Notes: a model not told the origin generated them from the letters alone. A DNA stretch of 64,000 bases from Ziziphus jujuba (GCF_031755915.1 NC_083386.1:12958001-13022000); one strand, 5' to 3'. Numbered from the stretch's first letter, positions 1 through 11,720 are shown. Numbers and translations are program-made.

Positions 1-742
1 GTTTAATTTTCCCTTTACTTAATTATTCAATAAATTAATTTCTTTCAATTATAAATTTTGGATGCTTGACTTATTATATTTTATTTGATATTTAGTTGGA
101 TAAATTGATGTTTTGGTTTTCGGGGATTATGAATAAAGGGTTTTGTGAAAATGTTTTAAAAGGGGAACTTTTCCAACCGAGAGAATCGTAAGGGTTTTGA
201 GAGAAAATATTATTTCCAATTAATTATTATTTATCTACCTAATTATCGTGGTATTATAATTGTACAGTAGATAGGGTCACTCACTGAGATGATTAGCATC
301 TCATATTTTTAAATTCCGTTCCTTTAGGTACCAGGTTTGTCGGTATTCATCTGGAGCGGACTTGATCTTCATCACTGTCTTAGTTTGAGAAGTACCCTGT
401 TCTTCATTTATTGAAATTATAATATTTCTTTCATCCACGTTGTATTCTATATTTAGTAGTACTTCATGAAGCTCTGTATACTGTCTCGGACATTTATGTA
501 CTATTTATGCACTGTGTTACTGTTATTCTTTTGGAGTGCTGTAAATTTGTGGAATCAACTTGTAGTATTGTGGGAGGAATAAGGAGATGAATATAGAAGT
601 GTGTTTTCAGTGCATGAAATTATGGTAAGTCCATCCCTTAGGGGAGGTTCTGTCGGATTTTCCATTGCAGGGTCCGGTAGGGTTTCCCTGGGATCAGGGC
701 TTGTCTAGAGTTCCGGTGAGAAATTTTGGACGGGTCCTGATA
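1..742 (+). mobile_element. 3' part of a long Ty3/gypsy-type LTR
   Basis: This stretch matches, in inverted orientation, the end of the complete solo LTR at 29900-32906. Shared blocks include the 'gtgaccctatctac' segment and the terminal block around 'ccctgggatcagggc' and 'gacgggtcctga'. By that alignment the LTR ends at 742 (CTGATA where the solo copy has CTGACA). The 5' part lies outside the window. No primer-binding site follows 742. Instead, coding-like sequence begins at once, so this is either a solo LTR or one that lost its interior. It appears to sit inside a former Myb/SANT-like gene. Confidence 0.8.
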
Positions 743-1048
743 GAACCGTCTACCCAACCTAAATCAAGAGGTAAGAGAAAATCTGGATTGAAGGATGATG
801 ACATTGTGAGCGGGTTTGGCAATGTAGCAAAGAAATTGTTTGATAAATTGGCTGCAAAGTTAGATAAATCTGAAGCCAATTATCCACAATACTTAGCTAT
901 GGAGCTAGACAGGTTAGGCTTCTCTGTTGATGACAATCTTGAAATCTCTAAGGCAATGAAATTGGATCCATCGAACGTTGAGGTTTTTAAGATTATTAGA
1001 ACGGATACGGGCAAGATTAAATTTGCTAGAAAAATTTTAAATTACTAA
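743..1048 (+). pseudogene. C-terminal fragment of a Myb/SANT-like transposon-associated protein
   Basis: An open frame of about 100 codons continues from the LTR edge to a stop at 1048. It opens with a basic stretch (KSRGKRKSG), followed by a predicted helical region with the pattern YPQYLAMELDRLGF...DNLEISKAMKLDP, ending in ...KFARKILNY. This resembles the C-terminal part of plant Myb/SANT-like (L10-interacting-MYB type) proteins, many of which come from PIF/Harbinger transposons. The N-terminal Myb domain is missing, cut off by the LTR. The apparent ATG at 665 lies inside the LTR and is not a real start. Family assignment is by pattern only. Confidence 0.45.
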
Positions 1049-1334
1049 GTGTTGCTGTGTATCATATATTTAAGACTATGTATGAGGGGATAATAACTAT
1101 GAACACTTGGATGTGAACTTTATGGACATATGTTGTATGGTCGTTTATGGACATGTGGTATGGTAATGGATGTTAGTATTTAATTATGTATGTAAAGACA
1201 CTTATATGAAGCATGTGTTATGTTTTAGTGTATTAATATGCACCTGATTGATTTAGTTAATTGTTATTTTGTCTAATTTTATTATTATCTTATCATATTA
1301 TGTTATAATTTATTATAATATGCAGGAACATTAA

Positions 1335-1652
1335 ATGGCAAGGAGAAGAGTTTATGTTGTGTTTGAAGGTAGACAACCAGGAATATATAATTATTGGCCT
1401 GAATATCATCAACAGGTGCAAGGATTTAAGGATAATTTATATCAAGCCTATAATACAACTGAAGAAGCTGAAATAGCATATGCTGAGTATGTAGAACGAA
1501 TGATGAGGAATCTAAATGAGACAAATCCAATACAACATATCACCGCACATACACGTGCCAACTTGAATAATGAGTGGCATAATGGTTTTATAATCGGCTG
1601 TTTGTTTGGATTACTATCAATGGGTGTATTTACTTATTTGGCATATAAGTAG
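1335..1652 (+). CDS. Small protein: viroplasmin/RNase H1 N-terminal-like domain plus membrane segment
   Basis: An intact 105-codon frame. Residues 4-50 carry the pattern RVYVVFEGRQPGIYNYWPEY...VQGFKDNLYQAYNTTEEAEIAYAEYV. This is the Cauli_VI (viroplasmin) fold found at the N-terminus of RNase H1, a small module that binds RNA/DNA hybrids. The RNase H catalytic domain is absent. Residues about 82-103 (NGFIIGCLFGLLSMGVFTYLAY) form one hydrophobic segment, so the protein is probably tail-anchored. The start follows a good acceptor (TTATAATATGCAG, ending 1325), suggesting an upstream 5' UTR exon. It lies between the Myb/SANT-like fragment and a transposon-like terminus at 2300, so it may be an accessory gene of that element. 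Function unknown. Confidence 0.6.
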   Translation: MARRRVYVVFEGRQPGIYNYWPEYHQQVQGFKDNLYQAYNTTEEAEIAYAEYVERMMRNLNETNPIQHITAHTRANLNNEWHNGFIIGCLFGLLSMGVFTYLAYK

Positions 1653-2129
1653 ATTATTGGTGTAAAATCAAATATATACATTTGTATGGAGACAAGTATG
1701 TGAAATCGTACTTATCAACAAGTTTTTAATCAAATATGATGTTAACTTTATTTATTTGTACATATGATTTGACATATTATAATATCATTTTAATTTGTTT
1801 TGAAAACCATATATTAACATAATTTGTGGGTGTAAAAAAAATTACAATTTAATTACAATGTAAAAAAAAATTACAATTACAAAATTTCATTACTTAACTT
1901 TATTTCTCATTAATTTTTATTTATAAAATATTATGTTATAATTTAATTTTCATTTAATTTTAAAATTTCAAATTAATATAGTTTGTGGATGTAATAAAAA
2001 TGGTAAATGAAATATGTAAATAAACTTTATATCAATTTCCAATATTAATTAAGTACATTATTTTTTATTGTAATTATAAATAGAATTTTATAATTTTTCT
2101 TTTAAAAAAATTAAAAAATTTTAAAATAG

Positions 2130-2300
2130 TCCAATCCAGTCTAATCCTGTACCAAACATGGAACAGCTAGTCCATCGTTCAGTCCGAAACTATACTAAAC
2201 ACAGGACTACACTATTCTATCATGTCCGATCCGAACCTGTCCTGTCTGATCCTATCCGATCCTGTCCGATCCGAACATACCCTGCGTACCAAACGCACCC
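2130..2300. mobile_element. Right end of a DNA transposon (PIF/Harbinger-like)
   Basis: Read on the minus strand, this end starts GGGTGCGTTTGGTACGCAGGG, a terminus style common to plant Harbinger-type elements and MITEs. It is followed by short subterminal repeats of the GATCCGATCCTGTCC type (about six variants between 2220 and 2280). The region inward (1653-2130) is AT-rich and non-coding. The other end of the element is not in the window, probably displaced by the LTR at 1-742. The flanking target duplication could not be verified. Confidence 0.5.
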
Positions 2301-3912
2301 TATTAGTGTGTATATATATATATATATAATTTTTTAAAAAAATCCATATAAAATATGTGTCACTAGTGTTTCATTAATAAAAATTAGATATTGAAATCTG
2401 TTGTTGATAAGAGATTAGTGATATGTTTCTTATGATATAAGATTGAAATGCACTATGATATAATGTATACATGTATATATATACTTATATACAGTGAAGA
2501 TTTATAAATTAAAGGGAAACGAAAAAAGGACTGACTTTTGTCCAGAAAAAAAAAATAAAAAGAAAAAAGAAAAATAAAAAGAGAAGGAAGAACTCAACAA
2601 CAAACACCCTTTGTGAAAGAGGTAAAGACACGGTAACTAAAACCATTATATTATTCATTATAGGAAAATATATGTATTTTCCCTTTCGGCCCACCAATTT
2701 TTATCCAACAAAACATGCTGCATAATTTGGATCATTTCCTTCCTTTGCAAGCCACAACATCCATATTGTGATCCTGAATTTAAAATATTTAATAAACAGT
2801 AAAAAACCAAAACAAAAAATAAATAAATAAAAAACTAAGTTTGATATGTAAGATGAACATATACAAGAAAAGAAAAGAAACAAGAGATAAAATACGAAGA
2901 ATTGTAAAAAAAAAAAAAAAGAATAATAATAAAAAAATTATTCAATCTGGAATTTGTAAAAAAAAAGAAAAAAATAAAAATGCAATTTGTATTATGGCCA
3001 GGCACTTGGAGGCAGCATTATTAATTTATTATACCAATAAGTAATCAGTTAACCTTCACATGATTACCAACTATAACCTTGACATATGGCATATATAGCT
3101 TATCTAGTAATCGACGCAAAAACTATCAATGCCAACAAATGTATATTTGTAGCACAATATTATTATATTTATATTTATCTTTCAATCATCTAATTGAGTT
3201 CTTCTTTGGGCTTTGAGGCCGACGTTTCCACTTTACAAAAAGGGTTCAAAAACCGAATCATTCTATACCGAGCCCACCCTTAACGGGAAACTAAGGGCAT
3301 GTTTGGGACTAAAAAGATGATTTCTCTGAAATAAAATTACTAAAAATATTTTAAGATTTTTTTTTTTAAAAAAACACCACAAAGGAGTAGATTTTAACTT
3401 CTTTGTAGTACTTTTGAAGCTTTGGAAATCACTCCAAAATGGATCCTAAAACTACTTAACCTGGAAGCAGCATCACATGGATGCATCATGATAGTGGGCA
3501 ATTATATAGCCATAGAAATAAAGAACCAAAACCTTTTTTACTTTCCTCCCTCTCACTTCAATTATTGTACGAAAAAAGTAAAAAATGGCTAAATTTTAAC
3601 GTTTCCTTCAATTATTGTACGAAAAACGCAAAAAGTGGCTAAATTTTAACGTTTCACTTCCTTTTATATTTGATCTTTATGTACCATCCAATCTTTCCAG
3701 GTTGTCCTCTCTTTGCCTTTTAGAACTTTTATCGTTTCTTCTTTGACCGCTTTCCCTCAAAATCCAAATGGTATCTTAGTTGAAAGTTAACTCCATCCCC
3801 TAAATTATATAATTACAGTTCGCTTTCAAAATATCCCTATATCTAGCTACTTGACTCATACATGCACAAAAATCACAAAATTACCATATTGATACAGCGC
3901 CGCGGAACAAAA

Positions 3913-4022
3913 ATGGAAGCCTCTACGAAGACTATGTTGTTATTGGTATATAGAGGTTGAAATTATTGAAAACAACTTTGCAGTCAAAAACTGTTCTCAC
4001 CGATGTGTTCCTGGCGAATTAA
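3913..4022 (+). pseudogene. DUF674 gene collapsed by deletion (start plus terminal exon only)
   Basis: The start codon and first seven codons (MEASTKT) match the intact gene at 16461. The sequence then jumps directly to the end of its intron, and the terminal exon follows after the acceptor at 3952-3953. That exon (3954-4022) reads RLKLLKTTLQSKTVLTDVFLAN and a stop. Everything between, equivalent to 16481-17822, is missing. The conserved core of the protein is gone, so this cannot encode a DUF674 protein. The TATA element of the intact copy is also altered here (TATAATTA near 3807). Confidence 0.85.
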
Positions 4023-4429
4023 GCAACTACCAAGATTTATTTGATATCGATTACTCAATGCTTCCATGTATTAGTATTATTTATTCCATTCCAGGTGGTG
4101 GATATTAAAGAAAAGTTTTATAAGCTATAATTCTTGATTCTGCAAATATTTGATTGTTACTACTTGAGCGGGGAAGAATGTAAAATTTGATCAAGATGTT
4201 TTATTGAAAATGCCTTCGTTTTGATAAACCATAAAAATTTCGTTAGTTGATTTATTAGTTTTTACCTTTTGCAATGCTATATATATGGATTTTAAAGAGT
4301 TTTTATTTTCTCATCAGAATCAATGAATTTTATGTGAGTAGTTTAAATTTAAGTAACAGACTCAGTTATGGAGAAATATATATATATATATATATATATG
4401 TTAAAATATATAATTAGTTTCAATGTGGA

Positions 4430-4460
<31 letters not shown>

Positions 4461-4516
4461 TGATCGACTCAAGTTGTTTTCTCCACGAATTCTAAAAGTA
4501 ATTACCATTTAAGAAA

Positions 4517-4953
4517 CACAACAACATAAATTATTTTTTATAGCATGTCCAAAATACTATAAAACATATATGATTGCATTTTTATAGATGCCATGAAAGC
4601 TTATGCTATAAAAAATCCTATTTTTTATAGTATTTTTTAAATATGATGTTAAATGGTATAAATAACCATTTAATAGTATTTTTCTTATGTTATTATATGT
4701 TTCAAAATAATTATAAATGTCATATCATAGCATTTGATAAGCTATATTAAATATATTTTATAGCATTTGAAAGTGCTATTTTAAATAAATTTTATAATAT
4801 TCCAAAATGCTATATCACACTGACGAAAAGATAAATTTATGATATTTTAAAATGTTATTAAAGTTTTACTGTCATTTAATTAATTAGTGACAATCATTAT
4901 AAATATCATGAATTGTGTAACTAAAAATTATAGTGACAATTCAAAATATTACT
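4517..4953. mobile_element. Insertion unique to duplication copy 1, possible non-autonomous DNA element
   Basis: Copy 2 reads straight across ('taccacttaagaaagtattgtcc' near 18583), whereas copy 1 carries about 435 extra bases between the same flanks. The insert is AT-rich and holds many short forward and inverted copies of a TATAGCATTT/AAATGCTATA motif, like the subterminal repeats of non-autonomous DNA transposons. The flanks allow a 3-bp AAA duplication, but in such AT-rich sequence this is weak. No clear terminal inverted repeat was found. Confidence 0.4.
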
Positions 4954-5339
4954 AAAGTATTGTCCTTTTGTTTTTTTTTTAAAAAAATATAGCTTATTTT
5001 TCTTTTTTCTTTTTTGGGAGGGAAAAATACTTTTCTTATTTTTTTTCTTGAAAATAGTAGGTACAACTAGTGTTTGATTTTTTTTACCAAAAAAAAAAGT
5101 AAAATTAAAAAAAAAACTAGTGTTTGATTTTAGAATTTTCAAAAACCTAAAATAAAATTATAGCAATTAATGTGTGAATATATATAGCAGCGTTTAGGGA
5201 AGAACGCATGAATAGTACTTACTCTGCAAATGGTGAAATTCCTTACCACTATGTGAATTTGTTTTTTTCGAAAATAAATATTTTACAAAGAGAACTTTTA
5301 GAGATACACATGTCAATTTGGACCGCTTGATCCAACCAA

Positions 5340-5885
5340 TCAATACCAATTTCCATTCTAAGGTTCAAAATGGCTCGCTTTCACAACATCTTGAGCCAGA
5401 ACATGAGCTACATTATTTGACTCTCGATGCGAAAAAGGACAAGAAAAGTTCCCATGCAAAATCAACTATACTTTAGTGTCTACAACAAGAAAACAATCAA
5501 TACCCATATAACAATATGTAGATGTGATAGCTTGAATGGTAGCTTTGGAATCACTTACCAATTCAGCATCACAAAAACCAAATTGAACAATAAATTTCAA
5601 ACCCTTTCATAGAGCCAGTAATTCTAGAATCAGTTCACTGCATTTCAAAAAAGGAAAAGTTGTTGTTGCCATCAACCGCCCTTGCTCATTTTGTATCACT
5701 ATTCGGACACTAGCATTGTCGCAACTTTTCAAGATACCTCCATCCACATTAATCTTCAATTTACTAGGTATTGGAGGAATCCATATCCCACTTTGTTGCC
5801 GATTCTCACAAGCTAGATAAGAAACACGTTCATAAATAATATTCAGTAGTAATAGGCTTTTGATTAGTAGTTGCATGCATCCCAA
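5340..5885 (-). pseudogene. LINE-type RNase H domain remnant (copy 1)
   Basis: On the minus strand the frame starting at 5885 reads ...IWIPPIPSKLKINVDGGI...GRLMATTTFPF...ELILELLAL. The downstream part, beyond an in-frame stop, continues with ESNNVAHVLAQDVV. This is the RVT_3/RNase H-like domain from plant non-LTR retrotransposons: the 'KINvDG' strand with its first acidic residue, the acidic helix, and the 'R.sN..AhvLA' C-terminal motif. Several stops and shifts break the frame. No reverse transcriptase is attached. The same relic occurs in duplication copy 2 (18960-19490), so it predates the duplication. Confidence 0.7.
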
Positions 5886-5900
5886 TGTTTTTCATAGCAA

Positions 5901-6387
5901 GATATATTTATTAATATACATTAGTAAAAAGGGTTCCACCATATGGACCCAAGGGTAAACCATGAAACTTTAGCAACTATTCTAGACCCATCTATGGATA
6001 TTACAAGGGAATATTCTTTAAAGCAAAACATTTACATTGGACACCTATATAAGACTTTATATTACATAACACACCTATGCAAGACTTAATATTTGACATG
6101 TGAGTGATACAAGACAAGGTCTTTAGAGCTTTATCCTTATCATCCCCCCACAATTGAAACCAGGTGACGTGCAATGGTGAGCTTAGATCGAAGTTGAGTA
6201 AAACGGAAAAGAGATAAAGGTTTTGTGAAGACGAAAATCTGTATATGCAATTAACACAAGATGAAGAGCTGGTCCAATGTGAAGACCAAATTGAGGGTGC
6301 TTTCAAGTGTCTAAGAACATGCTAGCATCTACTAACGAGGAAGACGTGGCTTTTTCAAAAATTGACTGAATTGATTGACTATAAAAG
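5901..6387. other. Spacer without recognisable gene
   Basis: No coding region could be supported here. A short phrase ('cacctatataagacttta' / 'cacctatgcaagactta') is repeated near 6040-6080. Position suggests it may be flanking or LTR sequence of the copia relic that follows, but no LTR boundary could be identified. Confidence 0.3.
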
Positions 6388-7110
6388 CTATCTATGGCTA
6401 ACGAAGACTAAGGTATTAAATGGCACAATGGTGCTTCTAGAGAGAGAAGGATTTGAGAAAAGTTCCCTAGATGTTGTAGACAAACAGCTGCTAGTACATC
6501 CCGGAGTATCAAACATTTTACAATTAGAGATGTTAGTTCTAGCTAGCAGATCAAGAATGTATTTTGACCGGGATAAAATATCCCCATCAATGCAAGGTTT
6601 TTCAGGGAAAAAAGGAAGTTCGTTCACTAATTTGCTATTGAATAAATGTGGGATCATTCCTATTTAACAAAATATCATCCGCATAAATAGAGATGCATCA
6701 GATTTGTCATTGGTGAAGCCCTTGGCAAGTAAAGTGGATCGAGTCGATCATACCATGCCCAATGTTTTTGTTTAAGACCATAGATGGCCTTATGTAACCA
6801 ACAAACATGGGTGGGTTTGGACAGATCAATTAAGCCTTCGGGCTAAGACATGAATACAGTTTCATGAAAAAAACCAATTACGAAGGCATTGTTCATATCC
6901 AGCCATTGGATAGGCCATCATTTGGCCACTATAATAGAGTGAAGCGTTTAGATTGTGGTTGGTTTAAGAACCAGGCTAATGGTTTTGAAATAGTCAATAC
7001 CCAGATGTTGGTTCAAAACTTTACCCATTAAGCGAGCTTTGAGAGGAAGCACCCAACCATCGGGTTTATACTTGGTCTTGAAAATCCATTTATTACTCAT
7101 AATATTTCAC
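6388..7110 (-). pseudogene. Ty1/copia reverse transcriptase remnant
   Basis: Reading the minus strand from 7110, pieces of copia RT appear in order: FKTKYKPDG..., then GIDYFKT, then WLDMNNAFVIG (canonical QLDVNNAFL.G), then HVCWLHKAIYGLKQ, and finally SRSKYILDLLARTN at about 6560. The order and motifs are those of the RVT_2 domain. At least six stops or frameshifts interrupt it, and the YVDD catalytic box is not intact (YADD region near 6680 is broken). No LTR, integrase or gag could be linked to it. Confidence 0.75.
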
Positions 7111-7639
7111 TGAGAGTCAAAAGGAAGTATGGTAACATTGTAAAGTGACATAGAACCTGTAAATAAACGATGATAATGCTCTATCTAACAAGCCATTCAG
7201 TTAAAAAAAGACTAGAATTCCCAAAACTTGTTGCTCAAGCTTATATGGTTTACAAAAGGAAAGAAAAGGTGGTGAATCTACAGTAAACAAGTTGGCAATT
7301 TAATACATGTATTTCTACCAAAATGTTACATTTGAAACTAATCATTGAAGAACTAAAATGATCTAGTTTGAAACTAGTTTAAAGTTGGTACATGTGACTC
7401 CTTGGACGTGCTTCTCCAACGGTCACAATAATTTGAATTGGGTTCAATTCTTTATTACTATAACACTTTGTTTCACTCTGTTTTTGGTGCTGCTACTTCT
7501 GCTTCTGTTGCTGTTGCTGCTGATCTATTGCTATTGCTGTTTTTGTTGTTGTTGCTGTTGTTTCTATTGCAGTTGCTATTCTGTTCCTCCATCAACTCCT
7601 CCCCGGTGTCAGGAAACTCACCTTTGAGATGTAAAGAGA
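7111..7639. other. Unassigned stretch with CTG/TTG-rich low-complexity core
   Basis: Bases 7480-7590 are a run of interrupted TTG/CTG triplets. On the minus strand they would encode an Asn/Gln/Ala-rich stretch just after the gypsy chromodomain-side remnant at 7640, so they may be the C-terminal tail of that decayed polyprotein. On the plus strand they give only Leu/Cys-rich frames without support. Nothing recognisable was found in 7111-7480. Confidence 0.35.
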
Positions 7640-9730
7640 GAGTTGGTGAATTATCTGGTGGAAGTTACGGACTAAGGTTAGAAACATTGAACACGGGAGA
7701 GATGTGAAAGTCATCTGGCAATTCAACATGGTAGGCATTTTTTCCCACACTTTTGGTAATAGCAAAAGGACCTAGCTTACAAGGTTGTAACTTGCTACAA
7801 TACCAACTAGGAAACATTATTTTCTCAAGTAAACCATAACAAGATCGCCCTCTTTATAAGTTTTATGTCAACAATGGGAATCTGTAGCAGCTTTGTACTT
7901 AAGGTTGGCTTGTTCAATTCGGTTTTGAACATCTTTCTGAAATTCAGTACAGTTTTCTACAAAAGTAGCAGCTCTTTAATGTTGGGGAAATGGTAGAGAG
8001 ATAAGATCAATGATGTTATTGGGCACCTCTATGTAGACAATGGCAAAATATTAAAGGCTAGTGGAACAGTTGACCATACTGTTACTAGAAAATTCTACTT
8101 ACGGTAACATGGAATCCCATTGTTTTAGTTTTTCCAATGCCAAACTGTGAAGCATATTGCCTAGAGTGCGGTTAATAACCTCACTTTGGGCATTAGTTTG
8201 GGGTGATAGGAACTACCATATTGAAGCTTGGTGTCAAATTTCTTCCATAGAACCATCAAAAAATGGCTGACAAATTTAACATTACGGTCAAAGGTGATTG
8301 TTTTTGGAATGCCATGAAGCTAGACTACTTCACAAAAGAAGAAGTGGGTGATGTAACTTGCATTAGATGCTTTGTTATAAGGAAGAAAGTGAGCCATTTT
8401 GGAGAAATGGTCGTCCACAGAAAAGATGGAATCAACATAGAGGACAATTATGGGATGGCCAAGGATAAAATCCTTGGAGAGGTCTTCCTAGATGGTGGCA
8501 GGAGCTGGCAAAATAGTGTATAGACCTACATTTTGAGATCATCCTTTGGCATTTTGACACACAGGGCATTATGCAACAAAGGAATCAATTTTAGCTTTCA
8601 TCTTAGGTTAAAAAAAATGTTGAATGACAGCTAAAGTTGTTTTGTAACAGCTGGCATGGGCAGCTAAACCACCAGAATGAAGGTTGTGTATGTTGAATTC
8701 ATGAAGAGTAGTTTTGGGAATGCAAAGCTGGTCTCCCTTAAAGAGAAACCCCTCGGTAATGTGGTAATCCTCCATTGCAATTTTTTTTTTTACACTGTTC
8801 CCAAATGAAAGAGAAGTCTTCATCTTCTGCATACAAGTCTTTATGATGTGAAAAATCTTCCAAGTTGAACTTGAGGACAGTGAGTAATTTGCACTTGCAA
8901 CTGAGAGCATCAACGACTATGTTTCGATGGCTTGCTTTATGGTGGAAAGCATAATGGAATTTTTAATGAAACTCAAGCCAACAAGCATGTAAATCATTGA
9001 GTTTCTTTTGAAAGTTGAGATACTTTAGAGGACTATGATCACTATATAAAATAAAGTCTTTTTGAATCAGGTATGTTCCAAATGATCAAAAGCTCTAGTG
9101 ACAGCATACAATTCTTGCTTATAAGTGGACCATTTTTGCTTGGTAGGACAGAGCTTCTCACTAAAGAATTCAATTAGACACCCTCTTGAGTTTAAAACAA
9201 CTCCAATGCCCACTTAAGAAGTTTCATCTCAACCTTAAAAACTTATTAAAGTTCAGGAGTGCCAAAATAGAAAATATTGGTGAGCTTCATTTTCAGTAAG
9301 TTGAAGCTGTCTTGCTGGGGCTATTCCCATCTAAACTCATTCTTCTTGAGACTAACCCTTAAAGGGGCTGGTATTTCACTAAAATTTCATATACAGTATC
9401 TATATAAAGTGGCAAGGCCATGGAAACTACAAAGTTCGATGACATTTTGAGGTTGCAGCCAATCAAGAATGGCTTGGAGCTTCTTTAAATCGGTGTGTAT
9501 GCCTTCTTTACTTACAATGAAACCTAAAAATAGAATTCACATGTTTGTATACTAAGAAATAGCTTGTTGCCTCACAATGTTTGGAAAACTTTCCGTAGTT
9601 TAAGCAACTGATCTTGATCCATGCGGTTGTAAATGAGGATATCATCAAAATGCATTAGCACAAACTGACCAATGAAAGGCTTAAAGATTTGATTTATGAG
9701 GCGCATGAAGGTGCTTGACACTAGCTAAAG
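7640..9730 (-). mobile_element. Decayed Ty3/gypsy pol: RT, RNase H, integrase
   Basis: On the minus strand from 9730 downwards I read an RT block (STFMRLINQIF..., VLMHFDDILIYN with an FDD box at about 9650), then GFIVSKEGIHTD and an RNase H side (AVTRAFDHLEHT-like near 9070). An integrase core follows (VDDHFSKMAHFLP near 8420, LHGIPKTIT near 8300, FVSHF near 8260), and a C-terminal part at about 7690-7800 (KLGPFAIT..., AYHVELPDDFHISPVFNVSNL). This is the usual gypsy order. Stops and frameshifts occur every 50-150 bp. No LTR of this copy was recognised, so it appears to be an isolated internal fragment. Confidence 0.8.
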
Positions 9731-10046
9731 AATATTTATAGTTCTTTAGTTAAGAGTAGATTATTATTAAATTAAAGCAAATCAAATAAACTTCATTTAG
9801 GATTTGTTGCATATGTAATGGATAATGTAAATTATTAGTTTCCTATTCAAGATGAGGTCTCTGCACCTATAGAAATTCTCTCTTCAATTATATGTGTTCC
9901 AACACATACAATATTTATATATATATGGAAATTTATTTTTATTTAAAAACATAATTTCTTTTCTTGTTGCATTTTCCAATTCTACCCCTACCACTTTTGT
10001 TGTGCGAAGTGCTTTTTTTTTTTTTTTTTTTCTTCTTAGTATACAG

Positions 10047-10115
10047 GGCTTTAGATTGTTGAAGGCATTTTTAACAACAAAGACTGTTCTAACTGATATT
10101 TTTTATTCTTACTGA
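10047..10115 (+). pseudogene. Orphan DUF674 terminal exon
   Basis: After a polypyrimidine tract and acceptor (AG at 10045-10046), 23 codons read GFRLLKAFLTTKTVLTDIFYSY and stop. The length (69 nt), phase and motif LLKA.L..KTVLTD match the terminal exon of the intact gene at 17844-17912. No first exon lies upstream, where decayed copia and gypsy sequence is found instead. A solo LTR starts 295 bp downstream. This looks like the last remnant of another family member. Confidence 0.75.
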
Positions 10116-11416
10116 TGTTTTTCTGAAGAAAGTATAGAATAGATTTGATCATCATAGCACAAAATGAAATCATTGTGGTTAGGCTTTTATGTGATTTGTT
10201 TCTATGTGATGTTTTTGTTTTTTAACTACTAAAAGTGGTACAGTTAGAATAGTTGGAACTGGAAGTATATATATATATGTTGTGTAGGATAAGTTGGGCT
10301 TCACCATTATATGTAATTTTCAAAGTTTCACCCACATGCAATATGGTTAATGTTGAGGATCTTGATAGATGAAAGATAGAAAAATATCAAGGTTTTTAAT
10401 GATCTAACCTATAACACTCTGATCCGAGAAAATGTCTTGAATTTGAATTTTTGAACAAGTTTGACCGAGGTTGATTAGGGTTGACTAAGTGGGTTTTACG
10501 GTTGACTTTTTACTGCGAGAGAAATTTTGTATTGACAAAGTTACCATGGCGAAGTGCTCATCATATGAGTTCGTAGACTGGTAGCACGCTTAATTTTGAT
10601 TTATGGTTGAAAAGATATAAGTCTATAAAGTTAAGACTAACATTACCATACAGTTATTATAAGCATGTGGAGGAATTTTAAAAAATGCCCCAAAAAGTGC
10701 CATGTGTCACCAATCTATGGGTGCCACATGGACTCTCCCCTCCTCTTCTTCTTCCTTTTCCCTTTCTCTCTCCCCATGCCTAAAACACTTTCTCTCTCCT
10801 CCCTCTCCCTCCCCCCTCAGGTTGGCTAAAATTGATGAATCTCCAGCCACCCACAAGTGACAAGCGTGGGCCGCCGACAAGCTCAGCTGCCAAATTCAAC
10901 CGACAATGCACCCAGATATGACAGTGGAAGCATGCCCAAGCTATAGCGCCTCCACCATCTGATAGCCCATCATGTCAGCTTCGTCGCATTTGCACCAATT
11001 GCCGGGGAAGCCGTCAACACGCCAGAAAATGGCCATGGAAACAGGCGGCAGGCACATCATCCGACCATCAGATTCTGGCCATCTGGGCCATCTTCCTAGT
11101 CCCCCCATCATAATTCGAGCCTCCCAAAGCTGATAGTGGCCTTCATTTGCTCTAATTTGAGCTCGTTTATGGTGTACAAAGGGGGTGAGTTGGCAACAGT
11201 TTCCATTGTTGATATCCAGCTCAATGGAGGTTGGTACCGTGTTCCTCATACCTCTAGCTTTCCATTAGTGCCCTGTTTGTGAATTATTGTGGTATATTTG
11301 AAAAGTTGCCATTTTTGAGTAAATTCTGTATTTGGTGTGATAATTGTGGTAAATTGTGCATATGGATATGTTAATGTATAGATATGTACATGTATGTTTG
11401 CAAATGCATATTTTTG

Positions 11417-11452
<36 letters not shown>

Positions 11453-11510
11453 ACTTGTTTGGCATGTGTATAAATGCACATATATATGTATATACGGAAA
11501 TTTTAGGATG

Positions 11511-11640
11511 AGGACGGTCCGCATGAGAACCGTAGTATTAATGATAGTTTTTCATAGTATTAACGACGATTTCTTAGAAAATCGTCACCAATACTATGAA
11601 AAACCATCACCAATACTGTGGTCCGCATGAGGACCGTCCG
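11511..11640. repeat. Near-perfect hairpin element (MITE-like) inside the LTR
   Basis: The two halves 11511-11575 and 11576-11640 are almost exact reverse complements with essentially no loop. The outer arms read GGACGGTCCGCATGAG and CTCATGCGGACC-type sequence; the centre is around 'gatttcttagaaaatc'. The palindrome of about 130 bp is absent from the sister LTR at 29900-32906. It is most simply a fold-back MITE. Confidence 0.7.
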
Positions 11641-11683
11641 CACCATAGACGGACTGTATGTATGTATATCAAGTACATGAATA

Positions 11684-11720
<37 letters not shown>

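Larger units (their letters stand above)
2340..5900. repeat. Segmental duplication, copy 1
   Basis: This block is collinear with 14985-19500, at roughly 90 percent or better over long stretches. Shared landmarks include the opening 'attagatattgaaatctgttgttgat', the sequence around the DUF674 start codon and terminal exon, and the RNase H relic at the far end. Copy 1 differs by a 1342-bp deletion inside the DUF674 gene (junction near 3933/3934) and by an extra block of about 435 bp at 4517-4953. Apart from the remnants listed separately it is non-coding and rich in A/T homopolymers. The apparent ORFs at 2509-3044 and 4921-5142 are low-complexity. Confidence 0.85.

Noticed and set aside
665..742. 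ATG at 665 as a gene start fused to the Myb/SANT-like tail
   Set aside because: These codons are the conserved terminal block of the LTR, seen non-coding in the other LTR copies.
1335..1652. Endogenous caulimovirus gene
   Set aside because: The viroplasmin-like module is also the N-terminus of cellular RNase H1. No other pararetroviral domain occurs nearby, and the protein has a membrane tail instead.
7385..7707. Leu/Cys-rich plus-strand frames at the CTG/TTG run
   Set aside because: Low-complexity shadows; the neighbouring conserved signal is gypsy pol on the minus strand.
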